A stretch of 61,171 bases of DNA from a virus. The stretch covers positions 1 to 61,171 of IMG/VR virus record IMGVR_UViG_3300032753_002656; one strand, written 5' to 3'. Every line of letters starts with the position of its first letter. The stretch's first letter is position 1. This document shows positions 15,064 through 23,491 of this stretch, piece by piece. The position numbers and the translations under genes are program-made. The notes below the pieces were generated by a model. The model was not told where the DNA came from, made no database searches, and saw nothing but the letters and a program-made list of their open reading frames with translations.

Positions 15064-15429
15064 ATGACTATTTTCAATCCAGAGAATAAACAGGTCCTTA
15101 CGTTTAAAGAGTTATTAGATCCTGCAATGGAAATTAAGGAAAATGAGGATGCTAAACAATATCTTGCAAGTTATGTAGAATGGCTAGAAGCTGCATGGCT
15201 ACGTGACGGTAAGATAGAAAAAGAGCCTGCTATTAATATAGCCAAATCTAATTTAGGATATTGGGCAGGTTATTATTCTGAATCCACAAGAAAGAGAGTA
15301 GAAAACCTTTTTGAATGTGAACATCCTATATTTGGGTCAATAGAGAAAAACGGCAGGCCTACTGCAGAGGAAGCATTAAAATTAGGTATTAAGATGGGAG
15401 AAGAATCCATCAAAAGGAATTTAAAATAG
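15064..15429 (+). CDS. Hypothetical protein
   Basis: 121 residues, helical and acidic. NLGYWAGYYSESTRKRVENLFECEHPIFG is the most conserved-looking part and recalls small phage and bacterial proteins that lack an assigned function. Single-gene transcript from the promoter at 15027. The 3' end overlaps the convergent 15421 gene by 9 nt. Confidence 0.6.
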   Translation: MTIFNPENKQVLTFKELLDPAMEIKENEDAKQYLASYVEWLEAAWLRDGKIEKEPAINIAKSNLGYWAGYYSESTRKRVENLFECEHPIFGSIEKNGRPTAEEALKLGIKMGEESIKRNLK

Positions 15430-15903
15430 ATCCCCCTGTTTAGGTATTGGAGGAGTCGGGGTAATTTCCGGCTCCTTATATTTGTGGGCATTTTTTTTAA
15501 CCCATTCCTGTAAATGCTTTTCAATTTCTATATCAGGACCCCTTAAAATCTCATAATTAGCTATTTTTGTTAATTGGCCAGAATAATAATACATCTTAGA
15601 TCTTAGTTGCTCCATTTCCAAAGGATTTAGGGAATGATATGCAATAACCTTTGCTCCTAATTGGCACCAATAATCCATATCCCTCCTATCAAATCCAAAT
15701 CCATCATTTATACCGTTTCCTATGCTAAGCAAATACATCCACAATAAACCTTTAATTCTATTAGTATCACATTCTAAAGAAATCAAAGATCCATATCCTA
15801 AGGATTTATCCATATCATCCCTTGTGATTTCTTTCACTGGAGTAACCTTCTTAATTAGCCATTCGTTGATAAATTCTATAAAGGGTTTAATCTTTTCCAT
15901 CAT
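15421..15903 (-). CDS. Protein of unknown function with capsid-targeting-like N-terminus
   Basis: 160 residues (two adjacent ATGs, 15903 and 15900). The second gives MEKIKPFIEFINEW, matching the M-x-x-I-K-x-F-x-x-F-I-N-E signature of four other proteins here and resembling T4 capsid-targeting peptides cleaved after I/L-x-E. The rest has a Trp/Tyr-rich core (RRDMDYWCQLGAKVIAYH) and a proline-rich end. An AGATATATAA element is 6 nt upstream. It may be packaged in the head (inference). Confidence 0.6.
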   Translation of the reverse strand: MMEKIKPFIEFINEWLIKKVTPVKEITRDDMDKSLGYGSLISLECDTNRIKGLLWMYLLSIGNGINDGFGFDRRDMDYWCQLGAKVIAYHSLNPLEMEQLRSKMYYYSGQLTKIANYEILRGPDIEIEKHLQEWVKKNAHKYKEPEITPTPPIPKQGDLF

Positions 15904-15909
15904 AATGTT

Positions 15910-15919
15910 TTATATATCT
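15910..15919 (-). promoter_or_regulatory. AGATATATAA element upstream of 15903
   Basis: Minus-strand AGATATATAA, 6 nt before the ATG at 15903. Same 10-mer as in front of 12942, 13144 and 38669. Confidence 0.45.
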
Positions 15920-15989
15920 TTGTGATTCGTCTTGAGAGGCGCCCTCTTTTAAATTCAAAATATAGTTATTTTTACTTTAACGTTTTTCT

Positions 15990-16012
15990 TGCAAAAAAAT
16001 TCGTACATTTGT
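15990..16012 (+). promoter_or_regulatory. Putative promoter (TACATTTG -7 box)
   Basis: TACATTTGTA at 16004-16013 is a perfect Bacteroidota -7 box, 14 nt before the ATG at 16028. The upstream pentamer is only A-rich (CAAAA), so this is a weaker match to the shared element. Confidence 0.5.
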
Positions 16013-16027
16013 ATTTAATTTGTAATT

Positions 16028-16606
16028 ATGAAAAGAGGTATAACAGAGGGCCAAATTAATTTCTTAAATTACGGAGCCTCTGGTAAATGGAGCATTGACG
16101 AAAACTGGTTAGTTAATGTCGATGGTCATTTCTTTTGTAATGCTGAATGGAGCCCAAATTATACATTAGATGGATTTATGGGGCTAAATTTTGGTAGGAT
16201 CGAGGGGGATTTTATTGCTTCTGCTGTTAGATTAACTTCATTGAAGGGATGTCCTAGATATGTCGGTAGAAATTTTGACGTTGAACATAATCTATTGAGA
16301 ACTACTAAACATTCACCTGAATGGGTAGGTTTAAGTTATAGAATACAGCATAATTCACTAGTTTCTTTAGAAGATCTACATCCAGATAACATCGGTGGAA
16401 AATTATATTTCTTTAATGAAAGAGTTTCGGTAGAAACACTTCATAAAATTTGGGGCTTTATGAAAAAGAAGAAAACAATCTTTGAAGTAGCAGTTGTATC
16501 TGTATGGAATGATATTCCAGAAAAGGACCAAATATTATTAGATGATTATCTACCAAAAGATATAGAATTATACAAGTCTCTTGTTGATTATGGTATCATA
16601 AAATAA
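16028..16606 (+). CDS. Leucine-rich-repeat-like protein
   Basis: 192 residues. The middle repeats a phage LRR-like pattern: RLTSLKGCPRYVGRNFDVEHN, then RTTKHSPEWVGLSYRIQHN, then SLEDLHPDNIGGKLYF. Each unit is about 20-23 residues with a conserved N at its end. The C-terminal 70 residues (FMKKKKTIFEVAVVSVWNDIP) form a separate helical part. LRR proteins of this sort usually bind other proteins; no partner is evident. Transcribed alone from 16004. Confidence 0.6.
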   Translation: MKRGITEGQINFLNYGASGKWSIDENWLVNVDGHFFCNAEWSPNYTLDGFMGLNFGRIEGDFIASAVRLTSLKGCPRYVGRNFDVEHNLLRTTKHSPEWVGLSYRIQHNSLVSLEDLHPDNIGGKLYFFNERVSVETLHKIWGFMKKKKTIFEVAVVSVWNDIPEKDQILLDDYLPKDIELYKSLVDYGIIK

Positions 16607-16736
16607 TTTTATTACCCTCGAAACATTCATTAAAATCATTGCTAAAAATATTACATCAGTAATATCCCAGCCGTTGATACTATCTAAGAGAGGCTTCTCA
16701 ATTCAAAATTTCTATTTAATTTCAGTTAATTCTTTT

Positions 16737-16750
16737 GCTGTTTAAACAGC
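16737..16750. repeat. Perfect 14-bp palindrome
   Basis: GCTGTTTAAACAGC reads the same on both strands. It lies in the 262-nt non-coding gap between convergent genes 16606 and 16869, near the hairpin at 16786-16825. Could be a dimeric protein site or a small stem. Confidence 0.6.
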
Positions 16751-16785
16751 CAGAAGTAATGAATAAGAGATTATGATTAAAGATT

Positions 16786-16825
16786 AATTTGGTTGATTAA
16801 AATCATGCTTAAAATCAACCAAATT
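16786..16825. terminator. Hairpin between convergent genes, part of a two-copy repeat
   Basis: Arms 16786-16798 (AATTTGGTTGATT) and 16813-16825 (its exact reverse complement) form a perfect 13-bp stem around a 14-nt loop. There is no clear U-tract, so a bidirectional or RNA-stabilising hairpin is as likely as an intrinsic terminator. The right arm and loop belong to a 23-nt sequence found again, inverted, at 59461-59483. Confidence 0.5.
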
Positions 16826-16868
16826 AAATACCAAAGTATAATAATTAATGAATAAAATTGGGTAAGAA

Positions 16869-17366
16869 TTATTTATTTAAGATACCCTTTGTTTTGGCAG
16901 GTAGGAAATAGCGCATGATTGAAATACCAAAGAAACTAACATTACTGGCAGAATTTACACCACTGTAATAATATTGTCCATAATAAACATTAATATGGAC
17001 AGTCTTACTATAGGAATATTCTATGCCGGACGTGAATTCGACGAGAAAATTTTCTTCTGCATTCATGACAAAGCCTACTCCAGTAGTAATAGTATTTGTC
17101 CATTTACCTTGTTGAAAGATATTAAGATTAGGACGGATCTCAAAATAAGTAGATGTATCTTTGCCTGATTGTTTTGATAGCGTAGTTTTACCTATATCAA
17201 CACCTAGACTAAAAACGTCCCATTGTTCCCCTGCCTCTAAAGAAAGATTGGCTTTATCTTTTATAGTTCCAGCTGTATTTGTAAGGCTAGGAACAAAAGA
17301 AACATACGTTTGTGCATATGCATAGCTACTTCCTAGTAATGCTAGCGATAGTATTATTTTTTTCAT
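16869..17366 (-). CDS. Exported beta-barrel-like protein with signal peptide
   Basis: 165 residues. MKKIILSLALLGSSYAYAQ is a typical Sec signal peptide with AYA cleavage near residue 19. The mature part alternates polar and apolar residues in strands (WTNTITTGVGFVM, FTSGIEYSYSKTVHINVYYG, VSFFGISIMRYF), as in small outer-membrane barrels of Bacteroidota. A second exported protein with the same character is at 22348. It may change the surface of the infected cell, for example in superinfection exclusion (inference). Confidence 0.7.
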   Translation of the reverse strand: MKKIILSLALLGSSYAYAQTYVSFVPSLTNTAGTIKDKANLSLEAGEQWDVFSLGVDIGKTTLSKQSGKDTSTYFEIRPNLNIFQQGKWTNTITTGVGFVMNAEENFLVEFTSGIEYSYSKTVHINVYYGQYYYSGVNSASNVSFFGISIMRYFLPAKTKGILNK

Positions 17367-17444
17367 ATTATTCTATTTTACGAATCCCTATCAGATCCTG
17401 GTTAATTAATTCTTTTATATCCTCTTTATTTATACCTTTACTAA

Positions 17445-18956
17445 TTATTTATATAAACCAATCGACATACGATGGAGGGATTCGTTCCTGCCTAAAATTT
17501 CCATTGTTGTTAATAGATCTGGCCCAGGTATTCCCTTCCCTACCAATTTACGTAATTCTGGCATAATAAATTTCTCTTTCTCGCCATGCACAAGCGCTAC
17601 CTTATCAAGTATCTCTTTTATTTTATCCTTTTTCCAATCTAAATGATGTACGCTAAGTCCCAATTTAATAATATCCTGAAGCATAACCATTTCTGTAGTC
17701 CAAACTATAGGATTATTACCTTCTTCCTTTGGAGGTAATAATCCACGATTAAATATTTCTACTACCTTATTAAGATCTGAAAATAATACACTTCTGGCTT
17801 TGGCCAGATTAATAATTTGTTCTTGCTTTTCTTTGTTATCATTATAGAAAGGATCAATGTATACCTTATCCAAAAGAACTGAATTAGGAAGGATATTACT
17901 AATATATTGGCTATTGAAATATTTAGCTTTCTCAATGTCAAATTTAGCACCTCCAAGATGAACGTCTGATAGCTCAAACATTTCTATCATGTCTTCCATA
18001 GACATCATCTCATTATGTATTTTTGGAGTCCATCCTAAAAGGACTAAAAAGTTCAGTAGTGCGGAGGGATCATAGCCAAGCTCCATAAATCCATTACTTC
18101 CTACTACGGATCCGTCATCATTTATCATAACAGCATCCATTGGAAATACTGGTACTCCTAATTTGATAGCACTTCTTTTAGAAAGCTTACCCTTCCCATT
18201 AGGATTAAGTATTAGTGGAAGATGTGCAAATTCTGGTGTATCCCAGCCCATAGCTTCATAAATAAGATAATGGAGACCAAGGGATGAAAGCCATTCTTCT
18301 CCCCGAATAACATGAGTTGTCCCCATATCATGGTCATCCGCACAATTGGCAAGATGATAAGTTGGTATACCATCAGATTTAACAAGGACTTTATCATCCA
18401 TGTCATTTGTGTTATATTTAATTGGTCCCCTAATAATATCATTAACTATGAACTCTCGATTTTCTGGGGTTTTAAAACGAATGACATAAGGTCCATTTAG
18501 CATCTCCCTTACTTCATTTACATTCATAGTTAATGAGTTTCTCATTGTCATTCGAAACTTGGAATTATAAATGAAATTGGTATGTCCCTTTTCCCCCATA
18601 TTACTTAATCTCGCATTCTCAATATATTCGGGAGTATCGAAGGCATAGTAAGCATGGCCTGTTAGTAACAATTTGTTAATATGTTCAGTATAATCCCTTT
18701 CTGATTGACGATATTTTTTACAACCATCTATCCAAGGGGCAGCATCTGGTATAAGTCCAAACCATTCCAAAGAATTTTTGATATACTCCTCTGCATCAGA
18801 AACAAATCTTTTAGTATCAGTATCCTCAATACGAACATAAAAGGTTCCTTCGTGCTTTTTTGCGAAAAGGTAATTATATAATGCAGTCCTAATTCCTCCA
18901 ATATGGAGGAATCCGGTCGGACTTGGCGCGAAGCGGGTAACAACTTTTTTATTCAT
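17445..18956 (-). CDS. gltX: Glutamyl-tRNA synthetase
   Basis: 503 residues, full length for bacterial GluRS. HIGH motif in RFAPSPTGFLHIGGIRTAL (residues 8-26), VRIEDTDTKR (41-50), the acceptor-stem Zn-less region, HVIRGEEWLSS (215-225), and KMSKS-equivalent KLSKRS (257-262). The C-terminal anticodon-binding domain is complete. KLSKRSAIKLGVPVFP is of the Bacteroidota type. Activates glutamate and charges tRNA-Glu. Served by the promoter at 18977; together with AspRS, ArgRS-like and MetRS it forms an unusual phage synthetase set. Confidence 0.95.
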   Translation of the reverse strand: MNKKVVTRFAPSPTGFLHIGGIRTALYNYLFAKKHEGTFYVRIEDTDTKRFVSDAEEYIKNSLEWFGLIPDAAPWIDGCKKYRQSERDYTEHINKLLLTGHAYYAFDTPEYIENARLSNMGEKGHTNFIYNSKFRMTMRNSLTMNVNEVREMLNGPYVIRFKTPENREFIVNDIIRGPIKYNTNDMDDKVLVKSDGIPTYHLANCADDHDMGTTHVIRGEEWLSSLGLHYLIYEAMGWDTPEFAHLPLILNPNGKGKLSKRSAIKLGVPVFPMDAVMINDDGSVVGSNGFMELGYDPSALLNFLVLLGWTPKIHNEMMSMEDMIEMFELSDVHLGGAKFDIEKAKYFNSQYISNILPNSVLLDKVYIDPFYNDNKEKQEQIINLAKARSVLFSDLNKVVEIFNRGLLPPKEEGNNPIVWTTEMVMLQDIIKLGLSVHHLDWKKDKIKEILDKVALVHGEKEKFIMPELRKLVGKGIPGPDLLTTMEILGRNESLHRMSIGLYK

Positions 18957-18976
18957 TTAAACACAAAATTTAATAT

Positions 18977-18999
18977 ACAAATATAATGATAAAAATCTG
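18977..18999 (-). promoter_or_regulatory. Putative promoter (GATTT-N7-TATATTTG)
   Basis: Minus-strand GATTT, 7 nt, TATATTTGT, 20 nt before the gltX start. Perfect -7 box; no distal TTTAAC seen. Confidence 0.6.
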
Positions 19000-19081
19000 A
19001 ATAGCACAGATAATTTTCATATATTTTTTATAAGATATAATGGTACTTTATGGATCGGATTAAAGGAACCAAATTTCTTTA

Positions 19082-19091
19082 AGATATATAG
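19082..19091 (+). promoter_or_regulatory. AGATATATAG element 3 nt before a start codon
   Basis: AGATATATAG ends 3 nt before the ATG at 19095, the same distance as at 12942, 13144 and 38669. Confidence 0.45.
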
Positions 19092-19094
19092 AAT

Positions 19095-19772
19095 ATGTAT
19101 AAAAGAAATTGTCATTCTTGTAATAAAGATATGGAATATAAAAATAAAAGAAAATATTATTTAGCAGAAAAAAATAATGGTATTTGTCAATCCTGCTCAA
19201 AAAAAGGAAAAAATAATCCAATGTTTGGTATTATTGGAATAAATAATTCTAGATATGGTAAACCGCAAGAAAATCTTAAAGGTGATAATAATCCTGCTAA
19301 AAGATCTGAAGTAAGAGCATTAATATCCGAAAGAAATAAAGGAAGGGTTTCCCCGATGAAAGGTAAGCACCACACAAATAAATCTATATCTGAAATATCA
19401 AAATCTAATTTAGGACAAAAAAGAGATCAGGAAACAATAGAAAAAATTAAAATTGCTAGAAGTAAGCAAATTGGAGAAAAATGTCCTGGGTGGAAAGGAG
19501 GTATTACTTTAACGATTAAAAATATTAGAAATTGTGATCATTATAAGAAATGGAGAATATTAGTAATAGAAAGGGATAATTATATCTGCCAAAAATGTAA
19601 ATTAAACAGCGCAAAATTAGAGGTCCATCATATAATTGGTGTACATGAAAGACTGGATTTAATTTGTAATCTATCTAATGGAATTACTCTTTGTAAGGAA
19701 TGCCATAATAAATTCCATAAAGAATATGGTCTTAAAAATTTTCCTGATATAAAGAAGGCTTGGAATTTATAG
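19095..19772 (+). CDS. HNH homing endonuclease with NUMOD3-type repeats
   Basis: 225 residues. N-terminal zinc-binding pairs (CHSC ... CQSC, residues 6-35). Then several NUMOD3-like DNA-binding motifs: KKGKNNPMFG, SRYGKPQENLKGDNNPAK, NKGRVSPMKGKHHT. C-terminal HNH nuclease: CQKCKLNSAKLEVHHIIG and NGITLCKECHNKFHKEYG. Free-standing homing enzyme, inserted on the plus strand between minus-strand genes; its 3' end overlaps the 19767 gene by 6 nt. Probably mobile between related phages. Confidence 0.88.
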   Translation: MYKRNCHSCNKDMEYKNKRKYYLAEKNNGICQSCSKKGKNNPMFGIIGINNSRYGKPQENLKGDNNPAKRSEVRALISERNKGRVSPMKGKHHTNKSISEISKSNLGQKRDQETIEKIKIARSKQIGEKCPGWKGGITLTIKNIRNCDHYKKWRILVIERDNYICQKCKLNSAKLEVHHIIGVHERLDLICNLSNGITLCKECHNKFHKEYGLKNFPDIKKAWNL

Positions 19773-20810
19773 CTCCCATTTTGTTTTATCAACTCCAATA
19801 AAAGATTTTATAGATTTTATTGCAGATGAACTAATATGTTCATATTCTTTATCACAAAATAAGGAAACAACTTGTATATTTTTGTTAAATTCTTGTAACC
19901 ATCTATATTGATTCAATTCATAGGATAGATCAGTACTATTTCGAATACCCCTGATAACAGTTAAAGGATAATCCTTAGTATTTAGGTAATCTGTAAGTAA
20001 ACCAGTATAATTATCTATTTGATACCTATCTTTAATAGGTGAAGGAAGATCTGTAATAATTGCTCCCTTCTTTTCTGGATTAACACCCCTGGAAATAATT
20101 ACTTTATCAAATATCATTTCCGCTTTTTCTATTATATTTAAATGACCAACCGTGAATGGATTAAAGCTTCCGGGATATGTTGCTATTTTAGGTTCCCAAA
20201 CAGAAAGTGTATTATAAGCAGCCTCAATATTCTTTTGTGCCTGATCCCCCATAAATGCAACCTTAGGACCATAGCTTTTAAAAAATTCCATTCGTCCCTT
20301 TCTAAAATCTGAAAAGTCTACCCAATAATATTCCTTCATAATTTGTTTGGTATTTTCCCAGAATTGCGGGAATGGAATAGTTAGCCTCTCCAGATCCGAT
20401 TTGATCATAATTTTAACATATTCAGGAAGGGATTCACTATAATTGTGCTCTTTAGTAGCAATAATCATTTCCTTGACCTTTGCTTCAATCCTTTGCCATT
20501 TTTCCCATTCTTCTGGGCTTTCTATTGAAAATGGACCAATTGCATGCTCGAATACGGCAAATGAATCTTCCTCATTTGTTTTAGATCTTGTGTCATAAAC
20601 AACATCGTGAAAAATAATCGCGAAATATAATGCGGCTTTATCCTCATCTGATAAACGGCTGCAATTAAGATCCGCATAATTCAGCATCTCTAATACATGC
20701 CAAAGGTTATGGTAATATCTATTACCCCCATTATACGAATCACACACATGTTTAATAACATCAGCGGGGAACTTAAAAAATTCTAAAATTTCTACTACTC
20801 TATTTTTCAT
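19767..20810 (-). CDS. HD-domain phosphohydrolase fused to a CoaD-type nucleotidyltransferase
   Basis: 347 residues, two domains. Residues 1-200: predicted HD hydrolase with YYHNLWHVLEML (H34, H38), FHDVVYD (H68-D69) and a later helix IIATKEH; this arrangement is common in uncharacterised bacterial HD proteins. Residues 208-347: phosphopantetheine adenylyltransferase-like domain with ATYPGSFNPFTVGHLNII (T/H nucleotide motif, G222-H223), VIRGIRNSTDLSYE and the ISSSAIKSI motif (326-334) that binds the triphosphate. CoaD makes dephospho-CoA from 4'-phosphopantetheine and ATP. The fusion could couple nucleotide hydrolysis and cofactor synthesis; the real substrates are unknown. Overlaps the upstream gene by 4 nt. 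Confidence 0.85.
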   Translation of the reverse strand: MKNRVVEILEFFKFPADVIKHVCDSYNGGNRYYHNLWHVLEMLNYADLNCSRLSDEDKAALYFAIIFHDVVYDTRSKTNEEDSFAVFEHAIGPFSIESPEEWEKWQRIEAKVKEMIIATKEHNYSESLPEYVKIMIKSDLERLTIPFPQFWENTKQIMKEYYWVDFSDFRKGRMEFFKSYGPKVAFMGDQAQKNIEAAYNTLSVWEPKIATYPGSFNPFTVGHLNIIEKAEMIFDKVIISRGVNPEKKGAIITDLPSPIKDRYQIDNYTGLLTDYLNTKDYPLTVIRGIRNSTDLSYELNQYRWLQEFNKNIQVVSLFCDKEYEHISSSAIKSIKSFIGVDKTKWEL

Positions 20811-21385
20811 AATACTTCTTCTTTAAAATATTTTTCCTTCCACTGTTTAACAATTTCCCTGCCCTCTTCTGTGTCCCAGCTCCAAGCAACTGCTTGGTGT
20901 ATTTCTTTAGCGGGGACTTTGCAGCAGGTTCTCCTACCTTCAAAGGGTTTTAGACCAATATCATGAAGTTGACAAAGTCCATCTGCAGACTGAAAATTGC
21001 ATCCATTACGAACGCCCATTGTTCCTGTAGCTAAGCTCCCTATTTCCTTCAGCATAAATTCCATCATTTTCATAGGATCCGCTTTAGCCAGTTGCTCCTC
21101 ATCCATACTAAGAATTTCAACATCTGGAGCAAATGTTGATTCCTTACCAGGTGTTGCCGGCGCGATAATAAAAATATGCCCACCATCTTCTTTACTTCTT
21201 CCCCACATATCTAACATAAGCCGATCACCATACCCAGAATCCATAAGATTTTTTACCTCCTGCGGAGTTGGCCAACAGGGTCTTTTACAAAAAGCAACTC
21301 CTTTTGTACAGCCCTTACATTCATTGTAATCTTGGCTAAAATCATTGATATTTGGAACTAATGTCCCGATGTCTTTTTTGTTCAT
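20807..21385 (-). CDS. Cysteine-rich protein, possible metal binder
   Basis: 192 residues. CKGCTKGVAFCKRPCW (C23, C26, C33, C37) and a second cluster NGCNFQSADGLCQLHDIGLK with RRTCC. The layout (CxxC, later C-x6-9-C then CC) recalls YkgJ-type metal-binding proteins. The middle contains a conserved-looking DMWGRSKEDGGHIFIIAPA. Role unknown. Overlaps the HD-CoaD gene, so they are probably co-translated. Confidence 0.6.
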   Translation of the reverse strand: MNKKDIGTLVPNINDFSQDYNECKGCTKGVAFCKRPCWPTPQEVKNLMDSGYGDRLMLDMWGRSKEDGGHIFIIAPATPGKESTFAPDVEILSMDEEQLAKADPMKMMEFMLKEIGSLATGTMGVRNGCNFQSADGLCQLHDIGLKPFEGRRTCCKVPAKEIHQAVAWSWDTEEGREIVKQWKEKYFKEEVL

Positions 21386-21566
21386 CCTGATTTTCGATTG
21401 GTTTCCAATGTGTTATTTTCCATTTAACTAGAACATGTTGTCTAATTAGTGGCGTTTCAAAATATGTTTCCCAATAATGGATATCCCCCATTCTAGATTG
21501 CTTTTTTACTTCTACCATAGTTCCTAGAGGAGGTAGTGCAAAATTAATAGAGATCCATTCATCCAT
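21342..21566 (-). CDS. DUF551-like small protein
   Basis: 74 residues. DEWISINFALPPLGTMVEV followed by a strand pair and KITHWKPIEN fits the W-I-S-V-x-x-x-L-P-P ... T-H-W-x-P pattern of DUF551 proteins, widespread in phages and prophages with unknown function. The 3' end overlaps the Cys-rich gene by 44 nt. Confidence 0.7.
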   Translation of the reverse strand: MDEWISINFALPPLGTMVEVKKQSRMGDIHYWETYFETPLIRQHVLVKWKITHWKPIENQDEQKRHRDISSKYQ

Positions 21567-21578
21567 TGGTATTAGAAT

Positions 21579-22007
21579 TTAATTTTTGATAGCATCTGGT
21601 AATAATACTACCTGTGCTTCGTGCAATAATGTTTCTGCAACATCTGGAGATACCCATTGAAAGGCATCAATTTCAAATGTTTCAATTCCTTCTTTATTAA
21701 TGAAGCAGCTATCACAACGGGTTGTTAGTGTTTTTGAATCCTCCTCTAATTGAATAGAATATGCATAAATTTTCTTCTTTCCTGATTTGTAAACATTACA
21801 ACCTACATACTTAATTTTTGTTGGATCTAATACTAATGAAGTTTCTTCTACGACTTCTCGTAGTGCTGCTACCTCTGGAGTTTCTTCCGAGTCAGGCTCT
21901 CCCTTTGGTATTGACCAAAGATTTTTATTAAATGGAAATCCAGTAGGATGAGCTATTAATAGCAATCCATTTTTGTCAAAAATAAATACTCCACAGGTTA
22001 TTTTCAT
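21579..22007 (-). CDS. Nudix hydrolase
   Basis: 142 residues. Complete Nudix box (G-x5-E-x7-R-E-V-V-E-E-T) in residues about 37-59, with IPKGEPDSEE and AALREVVEETS visible. The fold around it is canonical (GVFIFDKNGLLLIAHP, ending DAFQWVSPDVAETLL). Hydrolyses a nucleoside diphosphate linked to another moiety; substrate not predictable. Overlaps 22004 by 4 nt. Confidence 0.9.
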   Translation of the reverse strand: MKITCGVFIFDKNGLLLIAHPTGFPFNKNLWSIPKGEPDSEETPEVAALREVVEETSLVLDPTKIKYVGCNVYKSGKKKIYAYSIQLEEDSKTLTTRCDSCFINKEGIETFEIDAFQWVSPDVAETLLHEAQVVLLPDAIKN

Positions 22008-22351
22008 ATAGTATTTTCCTTCTCTGTATTTTCCCTTTCAGCTATAATTAGCCGAAGCTCCTTAATCCTTTTCTTTGAATTGATAATTTTTATTTCCTGC
22101 TCTTCAATCATTTTTTGTGGATCGTTGTGCTTATTCCAGTATTTGGCCGCATCCGCATGATCCCCGCCGCCCATTTCCTGAAATCTAGTTTTACATTTAG
22201 GACATTCTCCACCTCTTAATGGAGGACCTTGTCCATCTTCGTAATTATAAAGACGGATATCTTCATTACCACATCTGAAACATGGTGCAACTGAAAATTT
22301 TATAACTTCTTCTGTTTTTTTTGTATGTACTCGTACTACCTGTTGTATCAT
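22004..22351 (-). CDS. Lar-like zinc-ribbon protein
   Basis: 115 residues. CFRCGNEDIRLYNY ... GGECPKCKTRF gives two CxxC pairs (about 19-22 and 47-50), followed by AAKYWNKHN, the A-x-x-x-W-N ending typical of the Lar restriction-alleviation family. A C-terminal coiled coil (EEQEIKIINSKKRIKELRLI) follows. Lar of Rac prophage weakens EcoKI restriction; whether this protein does so is inference. Overlaps its neighbours by 4 nt on both sides. Confidence 0.6.
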   Translation of the reverse strand: MIQQVVRVHTKKTEEVIKFSVAPCFRCGNEDIRLYNYEDGQGPPLRGGECPKCKTRFQEMGGGDHADAAKYWNKHNDPQKMIEEQEIKIINSKKRIKELRLIIAERENTEKENTI

Positions 22352-23196
22352 TTACTTCTATATTTTAAATATAAACAAATTGAAATATCTTGTGGTGATA
22401 GATAAATTCCACTTTGGATTACTTCTGGGTCTTTTGCAATATAGTTCAAATAGGATTGATAAATGTAATCAACAGATACCCCAAAACAAAGACCCCCTAT
22501 AATTCTTACATCTGCACTATTAAGGCTTCTGAAATTAGTATTATCAGCCCAACCCACATCCTCATTTGGATTTCTTGTCCAGGTTTTTAGGCTTGGCTGA
22601 AATGTTTGCGAAGACGTGATAGTAGTAGAACCACTAGTAAAAACAAACTTCAAGCGGAGAGAAGTTCGTAATGAAAGATTATCTTTTTTTGGAATAGAAT
22701 TAGCTATAACAAGGGACTCGTAATAATCTGGCATAATCACATCGCTCAATTCAAGCATTATTGTTTTATTGATACCTGATGTAGAATTTGTTATTTTAGA
22801 ATTAATTAATTTGTATGATGGTCCAATTCCTAGATTATAACGAAGATTTATTTTTCTGAGCTGGGAATGTTCTATTTCCGAAAATAACATTACTTTCCAT
22901 TTATCATCAAAACGATGTGATATATGGGATACCATATAAAATTCATTCTGCTTAGATGGGGTTGATGTTGGTGTAATAGGATAGGGATAAGAAATCATAT
23001 ATCTATACGAGGGAGCAATAGACCAATCTTTCTTTTTATGTATTCCCTTTGCTTCTGCCGAAACATTATAACTATGATTTTTTATGTTACCATCGGATAA
23101 TTGAGCCCCTCCTTGAATGGAACAAATTAATGTATCCCCAAATCCATAAGAAGTTGAAGAATACAATATTAATCCACAAATGATTAATTTTCTCAT
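22348..23196 (-). CDS. Exported outer-membrane-like protein with signal peptide
   Basis: 282 residues. MRKLIICGLILYSSTSYGF is a Sec signal peptide. The mature protein is a run of amphipathic beta-strands (KDWSIAPSYRYMISYP, FYMVSHISHRF, WKVMLFSEIEHSQL, LRTSLRLKFVF, VSVDYIYQSYLNY) ending ISICLYLKYRSK, so a transmembrane barrel is plausible. It is one of two exported barrel-like proteins (see 16869). Probable location: outer membrane of the infected cell. Role unknown. Confidence 0.65.
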   Translation of the reverse strand: MRKLIICGLILYSSTSYGFGDTLICSIQGGAQLSDGNIKNHSYNVSAEAKGIHKKKDWSIAPSYRYMISYPYPITPTSTPSKQNEFYMVSHISHRFDDKWKVMLFSEIEHSQLRKINLRYNLGIGPSYKLINSKITNSTSGINKTIMLELSDVIMPDYYESLVIANSIPKKDNLSLRTSLRLKFVFTSGSTTITSSQTFQPSLKTWTRNPNEDVGWADNTNFRSLNSADVRIIGGLCFGVSVDYIYQSYLNYIAKDPEVIQSGIYLSPQDISICLYLKYRSK

Positions 23197-23489
23197 ATGG
23201 AATTTTTTCGAGCTTCTCTAATTTGTTTTGCTCTTTCTAAGAAAGAATTACCTATTTTTTCCATTTCCTCTACAGTAAAGGAAAGTATCATTGTTTTTAT
23301 TAAGTTTTCTTGATCCGAGGGTTCTGAATATATTTTAGTGTCCTCAATAGTTAGAGAATTATATTCTCCTGCTTTCCCTAAAATAGTAATTAATAACAAT
23401 CGATGCCCTTCATTAGTTATTACTAAATCCTGAAAAGAAGAATTGTCAGCATATTTGAAGTCCCCTACCATTTTAAGATTATCTGCCAT
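23193..23489 (-). CDS. Hypothetical protein
   Basis: 98 residues, strand-rich start (KMVGDFKYADNSSFQDLVITNEGHRLLLITILG) then helices (FTVEEMEKIGNSFLERAKQI). 4-nt overlap with 22348. No family recognised. Confidence 0.55.
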   Translation of the reverse strand: MADNLKMVGDFKYADNSSFQDLVITNEGHRLLLITILGKAGEYNSLTIEDTKIYSEPSDQENLIKTMILSFTVEEMEKIGNSFLERAKQIREARKNSI

Positions 23490-23491
23490 AT

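Noticed and set aside
17376-17455. Short frame between gltX and the exported protein (KEDIKELINQDLIG)
   Set aside because: About 27 codons without ATG, GTG or TTG at a suitable place; could be the end of a lost gene but cannot be shown.
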